Assembly (NCBI GenBank): GCA_901457705.2
Contig: LR590083.2
Span: 854,501 to 918,500 of the forward strand
DNA from: Beijerinckiaceae bacterium RH AL1
Lineage (GTDB): Bacteria; Pseudomonadota; Alphaproteobacteria; Rhizobiales; Beijerinckiaceae
DNA length: 64,000 bases
Direction of reading: 5' to 3'
A model generated the notes under the pieces. That model worked only from the letters and a program-made list of their open reading frames with translations. It searched no databases and was not told the DNA's origin. Positions within the stretch are counted from its first letter, which is position 1; each line of letters begins with the position of its first letter. Position numbers and translations under genes: made by a program. This document shows, one piece after another, positions 10,267 to 19,650 of the stretch.

Positions 10267-12188
10267 ATGTGCGGCATAGCCGGCTTTACGGCGGCAGGAC
10301 GCGACGCCCGCGTCGACCTTGAGCGTATGCTCGTCGCGATCGCCCATCGCGGACCGGACGGCGCCGGAACCTTCGTTGATCGCGGCATTGCGCTCGGGCA
10401 TCGGCGGCTTGCCATCGTCGACCTTATGGGCGGTGCACAACCGCGCGTCGACGAAACGAGCGGCGATGCGATCACCTTCAACGGCGAGATCTATGGCTTC
10501 CGTGCCTTTGCCGACGAGCTGACCGCGAATGGTGTCGCGCTCTGCGACTCGTCCGACACCGAGGTGTTGTTCCAGCTCATCCGCCGCCACGGCCTGCGTC
10601 GCGCGGTGACCATGGTGGGCGGCATGTTCGCGTTCGCCTTTCGCGATGGTGCGACGGGCGCGCTGCACCTCGTCCGCGATCGTTTCGGGGAGAAGCCGCT
10701 GTACTACGGCGTGGCCGACGGACAGCTCGTCTTCGCGTCCGAGGCGTCGGCGATCCTGAGCCATCCCGCGTTCCAGGCGACGAGCGTCGACATGGCGGCC
10801 GCCTTTCAGCTGCTTCACTTCGAATATGTTCCGGGCTGCGCCTCCGGATGGAGCGGAATCCGGAAAGTGCCGCCGGCGACGATCCTCACGTTCAAGAACG
10901 GTGTGGTAACGCTCGATCGCTACTGGCGGCCGACGGTCGGATCCAAAACGTCCGTGCCCGAGCAGGTGGCGATCCGCGACATAGATGCCGCTTTGACGAC
11001 TGCCGTCCGCAACCAGCTCGTCGCGGACGTGCCGGTGGGGGTCTTCCTGTCCGGCGGCCTGGACTCGAGCCTCATCACCGCGATCGCTGCGAAGGTCGCG
11101 CCCGACATCACGGCTTTCACGGTACGCGTCGCGGGCCGCGGCTTTGACGAGACGCCCTATGCCATCAGGGTTGCAAATCACCTCGGCGTTCGGCACGAGA
11201 TCGTCGAGATCGCCGATGCTGACGTCGCGCAGGCCTTCGACAATCTTCGCCAGAACCTCGCCGAGCCGCTCGGCGACGCTTCGCTTCTGCCGACCTGGCT
11301 CGTCTGCCGTGCTGCGCGGCGCTCGATGAAGGTCGCGCTGGGCGGCGACGGCGCGGACGAGCTTTTCGCGGGCTATCCGAACTTCGTCGTGCAGCGCTTC
11401 GCCTGGGCGATGCGGCACATACCCTCCCGGGTCGGGAGATCGTCGAGCGCTCACTCGCCGGGTTGCCGGCGCGAGCCGGATACATGAACTGGCATTTCCT
11501 TGCCTCGCAGCTGGCGCAAGGGTTCGGCCAAAGTCAAAGCCGGCAGTCCTATCTTTGGATGGCGCCTTTCGGTCCGCGCTGGATGCGCACGATCTGGGCC
11601 CGCGATGTCGACCCGTCCGAGTTCGAGATGGCGTTCGCGCCGCTCGACGAGGCGGCCGCCGACGCTGGAGCCGGGTCCGGCATCGATCGGCTTCTGTATC
11701 AGTTCCTGATGACCTATCTTCCCGACGATATCCTGATGAAGACCGATCGCGCCGCGATGTACAACAGTCTCGAAGTCCGCGCGCCGTTTCTCGATGTCGA
11801 TCTGGCAAGCTATGTCTGCAATCTGCCGACTCATCTCAAGTTGAGCGGCACCACTAAGAAGCGCGTTCTGAAGTCGGTCGCGCGCAGATATCTCCCGGAC
11901 GAGATCGTCGATCGCAAGAAGCACGGCTTCGGCATGCCGGTCGACGACCTTCTCCGCGGGGTCCTGCGCGAGAGGTGCTTCGATATCCTCCTCTCGCGAC
12001 AGAACCCGATCGCCCATTGGTTCGACCGCACTGCTGTTGAGGGGATGCTTCATCAGCACATGTCGGGGCAGGCGAACCATGGCAAGCGGCTATGGTCGCT
12101 CCTGGTCCTGTTCATGGTGGCGGGTCGAGATCGCACCGTCGCGGGCGTCGACGCTGCGGCCGCACGCAATCTGCCCCTTCCGACGTAG
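10267..12188 (+). pseudogene. asnB: Asparagine synthase (glutamine-hydrolysing), split by a frameshift
   Basis: Two reading frames together encode one AsnB-like protein of about 640 aa. The first (10267-11487) begins MCGIAGF with the N-terminal nucleophile Cys2 of the glutaminase domain. It continues through the synthetase P-loop segment VFLSGGLDSSLI to about residue 385. Near 11420-11440 the homology moves to the next frame, which stays open to 12188 (KTDRAAMYNSLEVRAPFLD, KKHGFGMP). Rejoining the frames needs one inserted base, so the sequence has a one-base deletion or a sequencing error in a CCC/GGG-rich stretch. In polysaccharide loci such enzymes amidate uronic acids or other acidic sugars. 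If the shift is real the gene is dead. Confidence 0.8.
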
Positions 12189-12197
12189 AAGCCCGAC

Positions 12198-13001
12198 ATG
12201 ACCGACAACAACGATCAGATGGCGGAGGTCGACAGCCGCGGGTCCTCCGATCGGTTTGGCTACGAATGGGCCGTCTACAGCGAGATCCTGCCCGACTACG
12301 AGGAGCAGTTCAGGCGGTGGACGCCGCGGCTGCGTCCCGAGGACTGGAGAGGGAAGACCTTCCTCGACGTCGGCTGCGGCATGGGCCGCAACAGCTACTG
12401 GCCCATGCGCTACGGCGCTGCGGGCGGCGCCGCGGTCGACATCGACGAGCGCTCCCTGGAGTCGGCCCGTCGCAACCTCGCCCCGTTCCCGACCCTCGCG
12501 GTCATGCGGCGCAGCGCGTACGATCTCGTCTTCGACCAGCCGTTCGACATCGCGTTCTCGATCGGCGTCATTCATCACATCGAGGATCCCGCAAGGGCCT
12601 TGGCGGGCATGGTCGCGGCCGTGAAGCCCGGCGGCAAGGTCGCGATCTGGGTCTATGGCCGCGAGAACAATCGCCTGCTCGTGTCCATACTGAACCCGCT
12701 GCGCAAATCGATCTTCAGCAAGCTGCCGATCAAGCTTGTGCACCTGCTCTCCAACGCTCCGACGGCCGCCTTGTGGCTCCTGCTTCGTCTAGGCTATCGG
12801 CCGACCGCGTATTACCGACTCATCGCAGGCTTCAGCTTCGGCCACCTTCGCTCGATCGTCTTCGATCAGATGCTGCCGACGATCGCGAACTACTGGACGA
12901 AGGCCGAGGTCGCGGCGCTGATGAGCGCCGCCGGGCTGAAGGACGTCGAGCTGGACTGGGTGAACGAGATGTCCTGGGCGGCGATCGGCACGCGGCCGTA
13001 G
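12198..13001 (+). CDS. Class I SAM-dependent methyltransferase
   Basis: A 267-aa protein with a Rossmann methyltransferase core: SAM-binding motif I FLDVGCGMGRNSY near residue 53, the acidic residue AAVDIDE that binds ribose hydroxyls, and post-motif SIGVIHHIEDPARAL. A hydrophobic patch near residues 180-215 (AALWLLLRLGYRPTAYYRLI) suggests contact with the membrane or a lipid-linked acceptor. It starts 10 bases after the asparagine synthase frame ends, so it belongs to the same transcription unit. It likely O-methylates a sugar or a glycan end. It converges with the minus-strand methyltransferase, leaving a single base between the two stops. Confidence 0.78.
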   Translation: MTDNNDQMAEVDSRGSSDRFGYEWAVYSEILPDYEEQFRRWTPRLRPEDWRGKTFLDVGCGMGRNSYWPMRYGAAGGAAVDIDERSLESARRNLAPFPTLAVMRRSAYDLVFDQPFDIAFSIGVIHHIEDPARALAGMVAAVKPGGKVAIWVYGRENNRLLVSILNPLRKSIFSKLPIKLVHLLSNAPTAALWLLLRLGYRPTAYYRLIAGFSFGHLRSIVFDQMLPTIANYWTKAEVAALMSAAGLKDVELDWVNEMSWAAIGTRP

Positions 13002-13002
13002 C

Positions 13003-13734
13003 TTACCGCTTGCAGATGGCCAGAAGCGACGTCCCCCATAAAGGGCTGGCGGCAAACACTTTCGCTTCGGCGACGAACCAGGAGGCGACGATCCTGTGCG
13101 CCCAGAGCCGGCGAGGCGAGGTGGCTCGCTTGCTGCGGCTGCCGATCCTGGCGGCCAGAAGAAGGATCGGATAGAGGCTCAAGAAGATGTGCCGCGCGCT
13201 GAGCACCTTGAGGCCGGTTCTCGAGAGTAGGGCCATCAAGGTCGATCTGTCGTAGCGAAGGAAATGCCCGTAGTGCTCGTCCCAGCTGGTCCAGAGCTCC
13301 TGTCGAGCCGGGACGGTGAGGACGACGTGAGCTGCGTGCGGAAACGCTCTCAACAGATCGTCCAGGAACGCTTGCGGATCCGCGATATGCTCGATGACGT
13401 CCAGCAGAAGTAGCGTGTCGATCCGATCGCGAAAGCCTTGGTCTAGATCGGTCGCGGCAGTGCCCGTCGACACGTAGGGCACGACGGCATCATCGACGGA
13501 CGGTCGCCCCAGTTCGCAGCCGTAACACTCGAACCCGCGTTGCCGCAGGAATGCGACCGTCAGCCCGCGCCCGCACCCGACATCCAGGATGCGCGTGGAT
13601 TCGAGCCGGCCGAGCGCCGACTGAATGATTTCGGCGCGCGCCCGGCTCCACCAGTGATGCTCCATGCCGGGCGGGTAATTGTCGTCGTATTGCGTGTCCG
13701 AATAAGCGGTCTCGCTGGTGCTCGGCTCTGTCAT
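13003..13734 (-). CDS. Class I SAM-dependent methyltransferase (bifunctional-terminator type)
   Basis: A 243-aa protein starting at MTEPSTSETAYSD. Motif I is ILDVGCGRGLTVAF, followed by CYGCELG and LLLLDVIEHIADPQAFL. This is the pattern of Methyltransf_23 proteins common in LPS and capsule clusters. The start codon overlaps the stop of the upstream membrane protein (ATGA at 13731-13734), so the two are co-translated. The open frame runs further upstream, but that part is the shadow of the GtrA domain. The presumed role is methylation of a sugar or of a glycan chain end. The acceptor is not known. Confidence 0.8.
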   Translation of the reverse strand: MTEPSTSETAYSDTQYDDNYPPGMEHHWWSRARAEIIQSALGRLESTRILDVGCGRGLTVAFLRQRGFECYGCELGRPSVDDAVVPYVSTGTAATDLDQGFRDRIDTLLLLDVIEHIADPQAFLDDLLRAFPHAAHVVLTVPARQELWTSWDEHYGHFLRYDRSTLMALLSRTGLKVLSARHIFLSLYPILLLAARIGSRSKRATSPRRLWAHRIVASWFVAEAKVFAASPLWGTSLLAICKR

Positions 13735-15713
13735 GCCGGCTCTCTTTGGCAAGCTGCGGCGCGGCGATCCGGCGTGCCGGACGGGTGCTTGAACACGATC
13801 AGGCGCATGACCGTGAAGCTGACGAGCATGCCTGATATCGCCGCCGTACCGGTCGCTACAACGGGATGCGCGCGCGCGAAGGGGACGAGGAATATCAGGG
13901 TCTCGTAGACTGTGATGTTGGTGATCCCGGTTGGTGCCGTCCAGAGAACGTAGCGGGCCCACTGCAGGACGAGCGGTGCCTCGCTGCTGTATCGGAACGT
14001 CCACGTCCGATTGAGTGCCCAGGATGTCGTGACCGCGACAAGAAACGCTGGAATGGCAGCCAATGCCGGTCCCAGGAGACCGCGCGTGACATAGATCGTC
14101 GAGGTGGTGACGGCGAAGCCGGCTGTCCCGACGACCGCGAAACGCACGAACTGGCGCGCGATTGCTCTCGAGCGCGGCGAGATCGGCATCATGTCCCCGG
14201 TGGCCTTTCGCGGCGCGACGGCCAGGCTGTCTTGCGGTTCATGACCGCGCGGCGACCCTTGCTCTTCCTGCAACGCTCTCGGGAGCCCCACGGCAGCTTT
14301 TACCAGTACGTAGAGCGACGCGGTGAACAGCACGGCCGGTATCGCGATCCCCAAGGTGTTTGCGCCGCCGACGGCGCAGAGGGCGAAGAGCGACGCGAAA
14401 ACGATGACATGCGAACGCGAGTCGATACCCGGGAGCGCGACGCGCGACGCCATCAACGGCGCCGCGAAGGCCAAGGCCGCAACGATCGCGGCGAGCGCTG
14501 CCGAAGGCCAAGCTTCGAGGGTTTGGCATAGCACGATCAGGATCAGGAGCGGACCACACTGCGCAACGATCGTGCGCCGGTCCGGGACCCCGAGACCGGC
14601 CGCTGCGAGAAGCAATGGGGCGGCGAAGATCAGGAGATGATATTCGGCAAAGATAGGGGTCGACAGGACGCTGAGTGTGGCCCCGAGAAAGACTGCCTCC
14701 ACCTTGTCGATAAGCCGCGCGACAGCTAGTGCGACCGCCGCAAGGCAAGCGACACCCATGATGCCGGTGACGACCCTCTGATCGAAGGCCATCGCCGCCG
14801 ATGGTATAGCCCCGAAACTTCCCAGCAGCCGGCTCAGCGCCAGAAGGCTCGCGTTCCAGGGCATGCCCTCGCCTCCGCCGATGAACGCCGTATTGTAGAG
14901 CGCAAGGCCGTGCAGAAACGCCGGCAGGGAATAGCTCGGGTCGATCGAAGCCGCGAGGACATAGGAAGCCAAAGCAATGGCGACGACAGTCGCCGAAGCG
15001 GCCAGGACGGAGCGGATCGTTGCTCTCAGATCGCTGCGATCGGCAAGCTCGACGAGTAGCAGCGTCGCCGTGTTCGGCCGCAGGTTGATCGCGATCGCCA
15101 GAGCAAGGATCCCCACGCGCCGCCAGCGGCCCGTCACTGCGCTGACGGCATAAAAGATGATGCAGAGACTTGTGAAGCCCGAGTGGAAATTCCCGCGATC
15201 AAGCATGAAAAGAGCAGGATAGGCGACGATGAGGAGAAGCGCGCCGTAGAGACGATCACCGGATGTCGCCGCTTCAAGGTGGCGACCGACCACGACCGCG
15301 CCGGTGCAGAATGCAACAAGGAGCATGACCAGCAGCACCGTCGGCGATGTCGCCGACATGATCTGAGCAAAGAAGATCAACCCAAGCATTCCGAGCGGGG
15401 CGGAATGGTAGATCGAGATGTGATGTTGCAGGTATGGGTTCTGGAACAGGTAGGACTGGAACAGAGCCGGCCACGAGTGGACGCGCGGATCGTCGAGGAG
15501 CCGTGCCGTCACGGCGCGGATGGCCAGGCCGCTTTTGATCGAATCGGCGAAGAGGTCCTGCGCGGTGAAGAACAGCGGGTTTTCCAGGCCGCCGATCCCG
15601 GCCAGAAGCGACGAGAGAACGCTGCGAACGACCAGCGACGAAGCAACGACGAGCACGAAATATTTGGGGTAGGTCGGTTTCTGCCCTGAAGACGGCAACG
15701 CCATCTGTCCCAC
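13731..15713 (-). CDS. GT87-like polytopic glycosyltransferase fused to a GtrA domain
   Basis: A 660-aa membrane protein. Residues 1 to about 480 form 9-11 hydrophobic helices with an early charged loop, resembling DUF2029/GT87 polyprenyl-phosphate-sugar-dependent transferases. Residues 510-640 form a four-helix GtrA domain (RFVRFAVVGTAGFAVTTS, SWALNRTWTFRYS), a family thought to flip lipid-linked sugars. The linker (about 480-505) is polar. Fusing a putative flippase to a transferase that uses the flipped lipid-linked sugar is mechanistically sensible. The GT2 at 9285 could supply that donor. It shares an ATGA overlap with the downstream methyltransferase. The tRNA-Arg gene lies upstream on the same strand. 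Confidence 0.68.
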   Translation of the reverse strand: MGQMALPSSGQKPTYPKYFVLVVASSLVVRSVLSSLLAGIGGLENPLFFTAQDLFADSIKSGLAIRAVTARLLDDPRVHSWPALFQSYLFQNPYLQHHISIYHSAPLGMLGLIFFAQIMSATSPTVLLVMLLVAFCTGAVVVGRHLEAATSGDRLYGALLLIVAYPALFMLDRGNFHSGFTSLCIIFYAVSAVTGRWRRVGILALAIAINLRPNTATLLLVELADRSDLRATIRSVLAASATVVAIALASYVLAASIDPSYSLPAFLHGLALYNTAFIGGGEGMPWNASLLALSRLLGSFGAIPSAAMAFDQRVVTGIMGVACLAAVALAVARLIDKVEAVFLGATLSVLSTPIFAEYHLLIFAAPLLLAAAGLGVPDRRTIVAQCGPLLILIVLCQTLEAWPSAALAAIVAALAFAAPLMASRVALPGIDSRSHVIVFASLFALCAVGGANTLGIAIPAVLFTASLYVLVKAAVGLPRALQEEQGSPRGHEPQDSLAVAPRKATGDMMPISPRSRAIARQFVRFAVVGTAGFAVTTSTIYVTRGLLGPALAAIPAFLVAVTTSWALNRTWTFRYSSEAPLVLQWARYVLWTAPTGITNITVYETLIFLVPFARAHPVVATGTAAISGMLVSFTVMRLIVFKHPSGTPDRRAAACQREPA

Positions 15714-15764
15714 TTCCTTGAATGATCGACGCTTGAGCGGCGCCCGCCCGCGGAAACCGGGGAG

Positions 15765-15841
<77 letters not shown>

Positions 15842-15978
15842 GCGTGGCAGGCGCATAGCATAAGGCGGCTGGCGCGACCAGCGGGGCGCCGCGCAGGTGG
15901 GGTAGGCCGCGAGGGGCTCGCGGCCTGGGTGGGTCTGCCGCGAGGCGGCGGGGGTCGACGGGCGGCAGGCCTTAGGGC

Positions 15979-18612
15979 CTACTCGTCGTCATCGCCGCCG
16001 TCGTCGCCGCCCCCTTCGTCGCCGTCATCGCCGTCGTCGCTGTCATCCTCGGCGTCGTCTTCCTCGGAATCGTCGTCGTCATCGTCCGAGTCGCTGTCGT
16101 CCTCGTCGGAGTCCTCGTCGCCGTCGCCTTCGCCCTCGTCGTCGCCTTCGCTCTCGTCGTCGCCATCTTCGGCATCGTCGCCATCCTCGGCATCGTCGGA
16201 CTCGTCGCCGTCATCATCGGAGTCGCCGTCCGAGTCCTCGCTGTCCTCGGCGTCGTCGTCCGACTCTTCGTCGCTCTCGTCGTCTCCGTCCTCGGCATCC
16301 GAGTCGTCGTCCTCAGAGTCGTCGTCTCCGGACTCATCATCGTCGGAGTCATCATCCTCGGAGCTGTCGTCGTCCTCGGAGCTCTCGTCCGACTCGTCGT
16401 CTTCCGAGTCCTCGCTGCTCTCCTCGGACTCCTCGCTGCTCTCTTCCGACTCCTCGCTCGATTCGGACGACTCTTCGCTCGACGACGTCTCGCTCGTCTC
16501 CGAGGCGAAGGCCTCGGTCACCAGCGTGCTCACGCCGGCGAGCGCGGCGGTCGAGGCGAGGAAGGTCCTGAAGTCGAAGGACTCGAACTCGCTCCACAGG
16601 CTCCGGCTCGCCAGCGAGACGTACTGGCCGTAGTCCGCCAGGATCGTCTCGTTGAACGGCTTGCGCACCTTCTCGAAGAGGTCGATCGCGATGTGCTCGT
16701 AGTCGGCGATCGTGTACTCGGTGATGTTGAAGTCGACGCCCTGGCCGCTGTTGGTCACCGGCTCGGTGGTGTTGGACCACACCTCGCGCGGCGGCTGCAT
16801 CGGCACCTTCGGCACGAACACCCAGCAGTCGCCGTCGTTGAATTTTTCGTTCAACAGGTAGTCGTAGGGCATGTAGCAGTAGCCTTTGTCGCCCCACTCC
16901 GTGCCCCAGGAGTTGCGGACGATGAACACCTTCTCCGTGTCGGAGTAGCCGACCGCGCACATCGAGTGGCCGCTGTGCTTGGCGCGGGCGACGTCCTCCG
17001 GCGAGGGCATCGGCACGACGCCGCCGCGCTTCGAGCACTCGTCGAAGGAATCGAACAGCGCGATGCCGAAGATGATCGGCTTGCCCTCGGCCAGCGCCTG
17101 CTTCCAGGCCTCGAGCTTGAGCGGCACCTGCGCCATGTCCTGCACGCGGTAGGGCGCGGCATCCTTGTAGGCCTCGCCGCCCGGCTTCTTCAGCACGAGA
17201 TGCGGATCGAACGGCCACACCGACTCCGGGCAGGCGCCGAACTTCTGCAGGCCCTCCATCGCGAGCTGGATGACGCTGCCGTCGTCCTTGTCCTGCGAGC
17301 CGTCGCGCCAGCGCGCATTATAGTAGACGAAGAGGCGCGAGATGTTTTGGTCGGCCTTTGAAGCCTTCTTGATCCAGTACTCGTAGGCGCCGGCCACCGC
17401 GTTGGCGACGCAGGAGGACGTGTCGCCCTGGTCCTCGATCGGCGTCATCAGCGGGCGCAGGTCGACCTTGTTCGGCAGCTTGCCGAACTTGACCGAGACG
17501 CCCGGCTGGTATTGCGCGGCCCCCGATTTCGCCGCCATCGGCACGTAGCCGGAGGCCTTGCCCTTCGGCACGACGTCGGCCGCATCTGGCATGGGCTCGC
17601 TGCCGTCGCCGGGCTTCTTCATGGCGTGCTTGCCGCCGGCGTCAGGCGCTTCGGCTTCGTCGCCCTTGTCCGTGTGCTCGCCGGTCTGCTCGCCGTGCGC
17701 CTTGGTCTCGGCGGCGTCGGCCTCGTCGCCGGCTTCTTCCTCGTCGCCGGCCTTCTGCTTGTCCTCGTCCTCGGCGTCTTCATGATCGTCGTGATCTTCG
17801 GCCTTGGCTTCGTCGCCCTCGGCCTCGTCGACGGTGTCGCCGTCCGCCTTTTCCGCGTCCGCTTCGCCCCCGGCCCCGGCGTGGTCTTCGCCTTTGGCTT
17901 CGTCGTGCGTCGCCTCGTCCGCGTCCTCTGCCTCGGCGTGCGGATCGGCCTTGTCGTGCGCCTCGTCCTTGTCGTGCGTCTCAGGCTCCGCGTGATCCTC
18001 GTCCTCCGCGGGCTTCGGCTTGCCCTTGGCGGCGACCGCCTTCTTGGAGCCGCCGCCGAGCGCCTCGGCCGCGAGGAGCCCGGCGCCGATCACCGCGGCG
18101 GTCTCCAGCATCGGCTTCAGGCTCGATTTCTTCGGCGCAGCGGCCGGCGCAGGGACCGGCGCCGCCGGGGCGGGCGCTGCAGCAGCGGCTTCGGCGGGCG
18201 CCGCGGCCGGGGCGCCGGGCCCCAGGTGCACGGGCGCCATCGGCGCAGCGTGCTCGGGCGCGATCACGCCGGCGCTGGCCAGCATGCCGCCGATCTCGGC
18301 GATCGACTTGTCGAGCGCGCTCAACGTCAGGTAGCGATGGTCGTTGCGCAAACCGTCGGCGATGCCGTCGCGGATCGTCTTCAGCTGGCCGAGCACCTGG
18401 GTCGGCACGGCATTCCCGTCGCCGTTCCCGTTGGCGGAGCCCGCGACGGCGGCGATCTCGGCGACCGACTTATCGAGTGCATTGAGGGTGAGGTAGCGGG
18501 GATCCCCCTGGACAGTGTCTGCGAGCCCCCCACGCAGCACTTTCAACTGGCTCAATACTTCGGCTGTCAAGCGACGTCCCTCACCCACGCAACGATCTGC
18601 TGTCATTTGCAT
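15979..18612 (-). CDS. Papain-fold (C1) cysteine protease with acidic low-complexity segments
   Basis: An 877-aa protein. Residues 19-57 and 73-111 are two copies of one short domain (VLSQLKVLRGGLAD and VLGQLKTIRDGIAD, each followed by RYLTL..ALDKS.AEI). An Ala/Pro linker follows, then one hydrophobic stretch (TAAVIGAGLLAAEALGGG), then an Asp/Glu/His/Lys-rich segment at 200-335. The catalytic domain spans about 380-605. It has the full papain set: Gln395 (EDQG), Cys401 (SSCVANA), His549 (GHSMCAVGYSD) and Asn567 (RNSWG). From about 705 to the end the chain is almost wholly Ser, Glu and Asp. The fold is certain. Localisation, activation and substrates are unknown, and no classical signal peptide is evident. 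Confidence 0.85.
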   Translation of the reverse strand: MQMTADRCVGEGRRLTAEVLSQLKVLRGGLADTVQGDPRYLTLNALDKSVAEIAAVAGSANGNGDGNAVPTQVLGQLKTIRDGIADGLRNDHRYLTLSALDKSIAEIGGMLASAGVIAPEHAAPMAPVHLGPGAPAAAPAEAAAAAPAPAAPVPAPAAAPKKSSLKPMLETAAVIGAGLLAAEALGGGSKKAVAAKGKPKPAEDEDHAEPETHDKDEAHDKADPHAEAEDADEATHDEAKGEDHAGAGGEADAEKADGDTVDEAEGDEAKAEDHDDHEDAEDEDKQKAGDEEEAGDEADAAETKAHGEQTGEHTDKGDEAEAPDAGGKHAMKKPGDGSEPMPDAADVVPKGKASGYVPMAAKSGAAQYQPGVSVKFGKLPNKVDLRPLMTPIEDQGDTSSCVANAVAGAYEYWIKKASKADQNISRLFVYYNARWRDGSQDKDDGSVIQLAMEGLQKFGACPESVWPFDPHLVLKKPGGEAYKDAAPYRVQDMAQVPLKLEAWKQALAEGKPIIFGIALFDSFDECSKRGGVVPMPSPEDVARAKHSGHSMCAVGYSDTEKVFIVRNSWGTEWGDKGYCYMPYDYLLNEKFNDGDCWVFVPKVPMQPPREVWSNTTEPVTNSGQGVDFNITEYTIADYEHIAIDLFEKVRKPFNETILADYGQYVSLASRSLWSEFESFDFRTFLASTAALAGVSTLVTEAFASETSETSSSEESSESSEESEESSEESEESSEDSEDDESDESSEDDDSSEDDDSDDDESGDDDSEDDDSDAEDGDDESDEESDDDAEDSEDSDGDSDDDGDESDDAEDGDDAEDGDDESEGDDEGEGDGDEDSDEDDSDSDDDDDDSEEDDAEDDSDDGDDGDEGGGDDGGDDDE

Positions 18613-18695
18613 GACTTGGCGACCGATGCGCTGGGGCGGACTTTAAAGCAAGCTTAAAGCTCGGCTTTTGAACGGGTTGCTTAAGACTGTTGCCG

Positions 18696-18902
18696 TCAGA
18701 CAGCGCGGCGATAATCCGAAAGTATGAGATGCGACGATGAGGCAGCCTTGGGGCGGCCGATCGCCTGGTCGACGCTGGCGAGCGTGTCGCGGAACGTCAC
18801 GGCGATCGAGGCGACCTTGTCGGCGACGTCGAGGTCGTGGGTGGGGTCGATCGCGGCGAGCTCGGCCTGCAGGGCCTGGAGACGTTGGAGAACCTTGTCC
18901 AT
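18696..18902 (-). CDS. Small hypothetical protein resembling the protease N-terminal repeat
   Basis: A 68-aa frame from ATG 18902 (a GTG at 18911 would give 71 aa), lying just upstream of the protease on the same strand. The first part, VLQRLQALQAELA, then a DP turn and a DK..SIA pattern, aligns loosely with the two repeats at the protease N-terminus. The segment is predicted helical, with no signal peptide or membrane helix. It could be a propeptide-like partner or inhibitor of the protease, or a separate member of the same small domain family. I do not recognise a named family. Confidence 0.45.
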   Translation of the reverse strand: MDKVLQRLQALQAELAAIDPTHDLDVADKVASIAVTFRDTLASVDQAIGRPKAASSSHLILSDYRRAV

Positions 18903-18973
18903 CGGGGTCACGCTACTCGGTTACTGACCGGCGACATCGTGAACGAAGAGGCTTAACGGGACGTGCAGCCGGC

Positions 18974-19534
18974 TCAGCCCGGCAGCAGGCCGGCTGTGCG
19001 GTAGCTGGCGACGAGCGTGTCGTAGAGGGCGAGATCGGCACGGCTTCGCGCCATCAGCTGCGCGCCGGCGATGGCGGCGAAGATCGCGCGGGCGCGCGGC
19101 TCGGCGTCCTTTGGGCCAACGACCTTGCTCGCGACGAGCACCTTGCTCAGCCAGGCGACGTTGATGTCCGCGAAGGCCTGAACCTCGGTCCTCGCGGCGT
19201 CCGGCAGATCGTCGAACTCGGCGGAGAGGAAGCTGCAGAGACACAGCCGGTTTCCGTTTTCCAAGGCATGGCGGAAGTTCTCCGGATACTGGCGCAGCGC
19301 GGCGAGCGGACCCAGCTCCTCGAGCTGCGCGTCCAGTGCGCTGGCGGTGTCCTCCCAGTAGCGGCGCGCCACGGCGGCAGCGAGATCGGCCTTGCTCGTA
19401 AAGTGGTGGTAGATGCTCGCGGCCTTGATGCCGGCCGCGGCCGCCAGCTCGCGGTAGTTCATGCCGCCATACCCGTGCGCCTGTGCGATGTTCCGCGCCG
19501 CCGACAGGATCGCTTCCCTTGCATTCGTGGTCAT
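18974..19534 (-). CDS. TetR/AcrR family transcriptional regulator
   Basis: About 186 aa starting at MTTNAREAIL (an ATG 21 bases upstream is possible). The N-terminal helix-turn-helix is typical of TetR: AREAILSAARNIAQAHGY, then YRELAAAAGI and ASIYHHFTSKADL. The rest is the all-helical ligand domain, with a Cys pair NRLCLCSFLSAEF near residue 100. It is divergent from the amidase gene, with a 16-bp inverted repeat in between, so it most likely represses the amidase operon and perhaps itself. The inducer is unknown. Confidence 0.88.
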   Translation of the reverse strand: MTTNAREAILSAARNIAQAHGYGGMNYRELAAAAGIKAASIYHHFTSKADLAAAVARRYWEDTASALDAQLEELGPLAALRQYPENFRHALENGNRLCLCSFLSAEFDDLPDAARTEVQAFADINVAWLSKVLVASKVVGPKDAEPRARAIFAAIAGAQLMARSRADLALYDTLVASYRTAGLLPG

Positions 19535-19619
19535 CGTCCGCCCCAGCGAGTTCACCCGTTTATCCTAACAATCGCTAGATAGGCCTTGACCGCGAAATAT
19601 GGAAGCTCTAGCTGACTCG

Positions 19620-19635
19620 TCTAACGAACGTTTGA
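19620..19635. promoter_or_regulatory. Inverted repeat, likely TetR operator
   Basis: TCTAACG-AA-CGTTTGA is an inverted repeat with 6 of 7 positions paired. It lies between the divergent TetR and amidase genes, 15 bases before the amidase start. Size and position fit an operator for the adjacent TetR protein. This is inference from symmetry and context. Confidence 0.5.
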
Positions 19636-19650
19636 CAGGGAAGCAGGGCA

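Noticed and set aside
10216-11808. 530-codon minus-strand frame across the asparagine synthase
   Set aside because: Arg/Asp-rich shadow of a gene with clear AsnB motifs on the plus strand.
15905-15925. 9-bp GC hairpin downstream of the protease
   Set aside because: No T-run follows on the minus strand; termination there cannot be supported.
15979-16500. Repetitive GTC/TCG triplets considered as a CRISPR or minisatellite
   Set aside because: The unit is only codon-scale low complexity for Asp, Glu and Ser, with no spacer structure.
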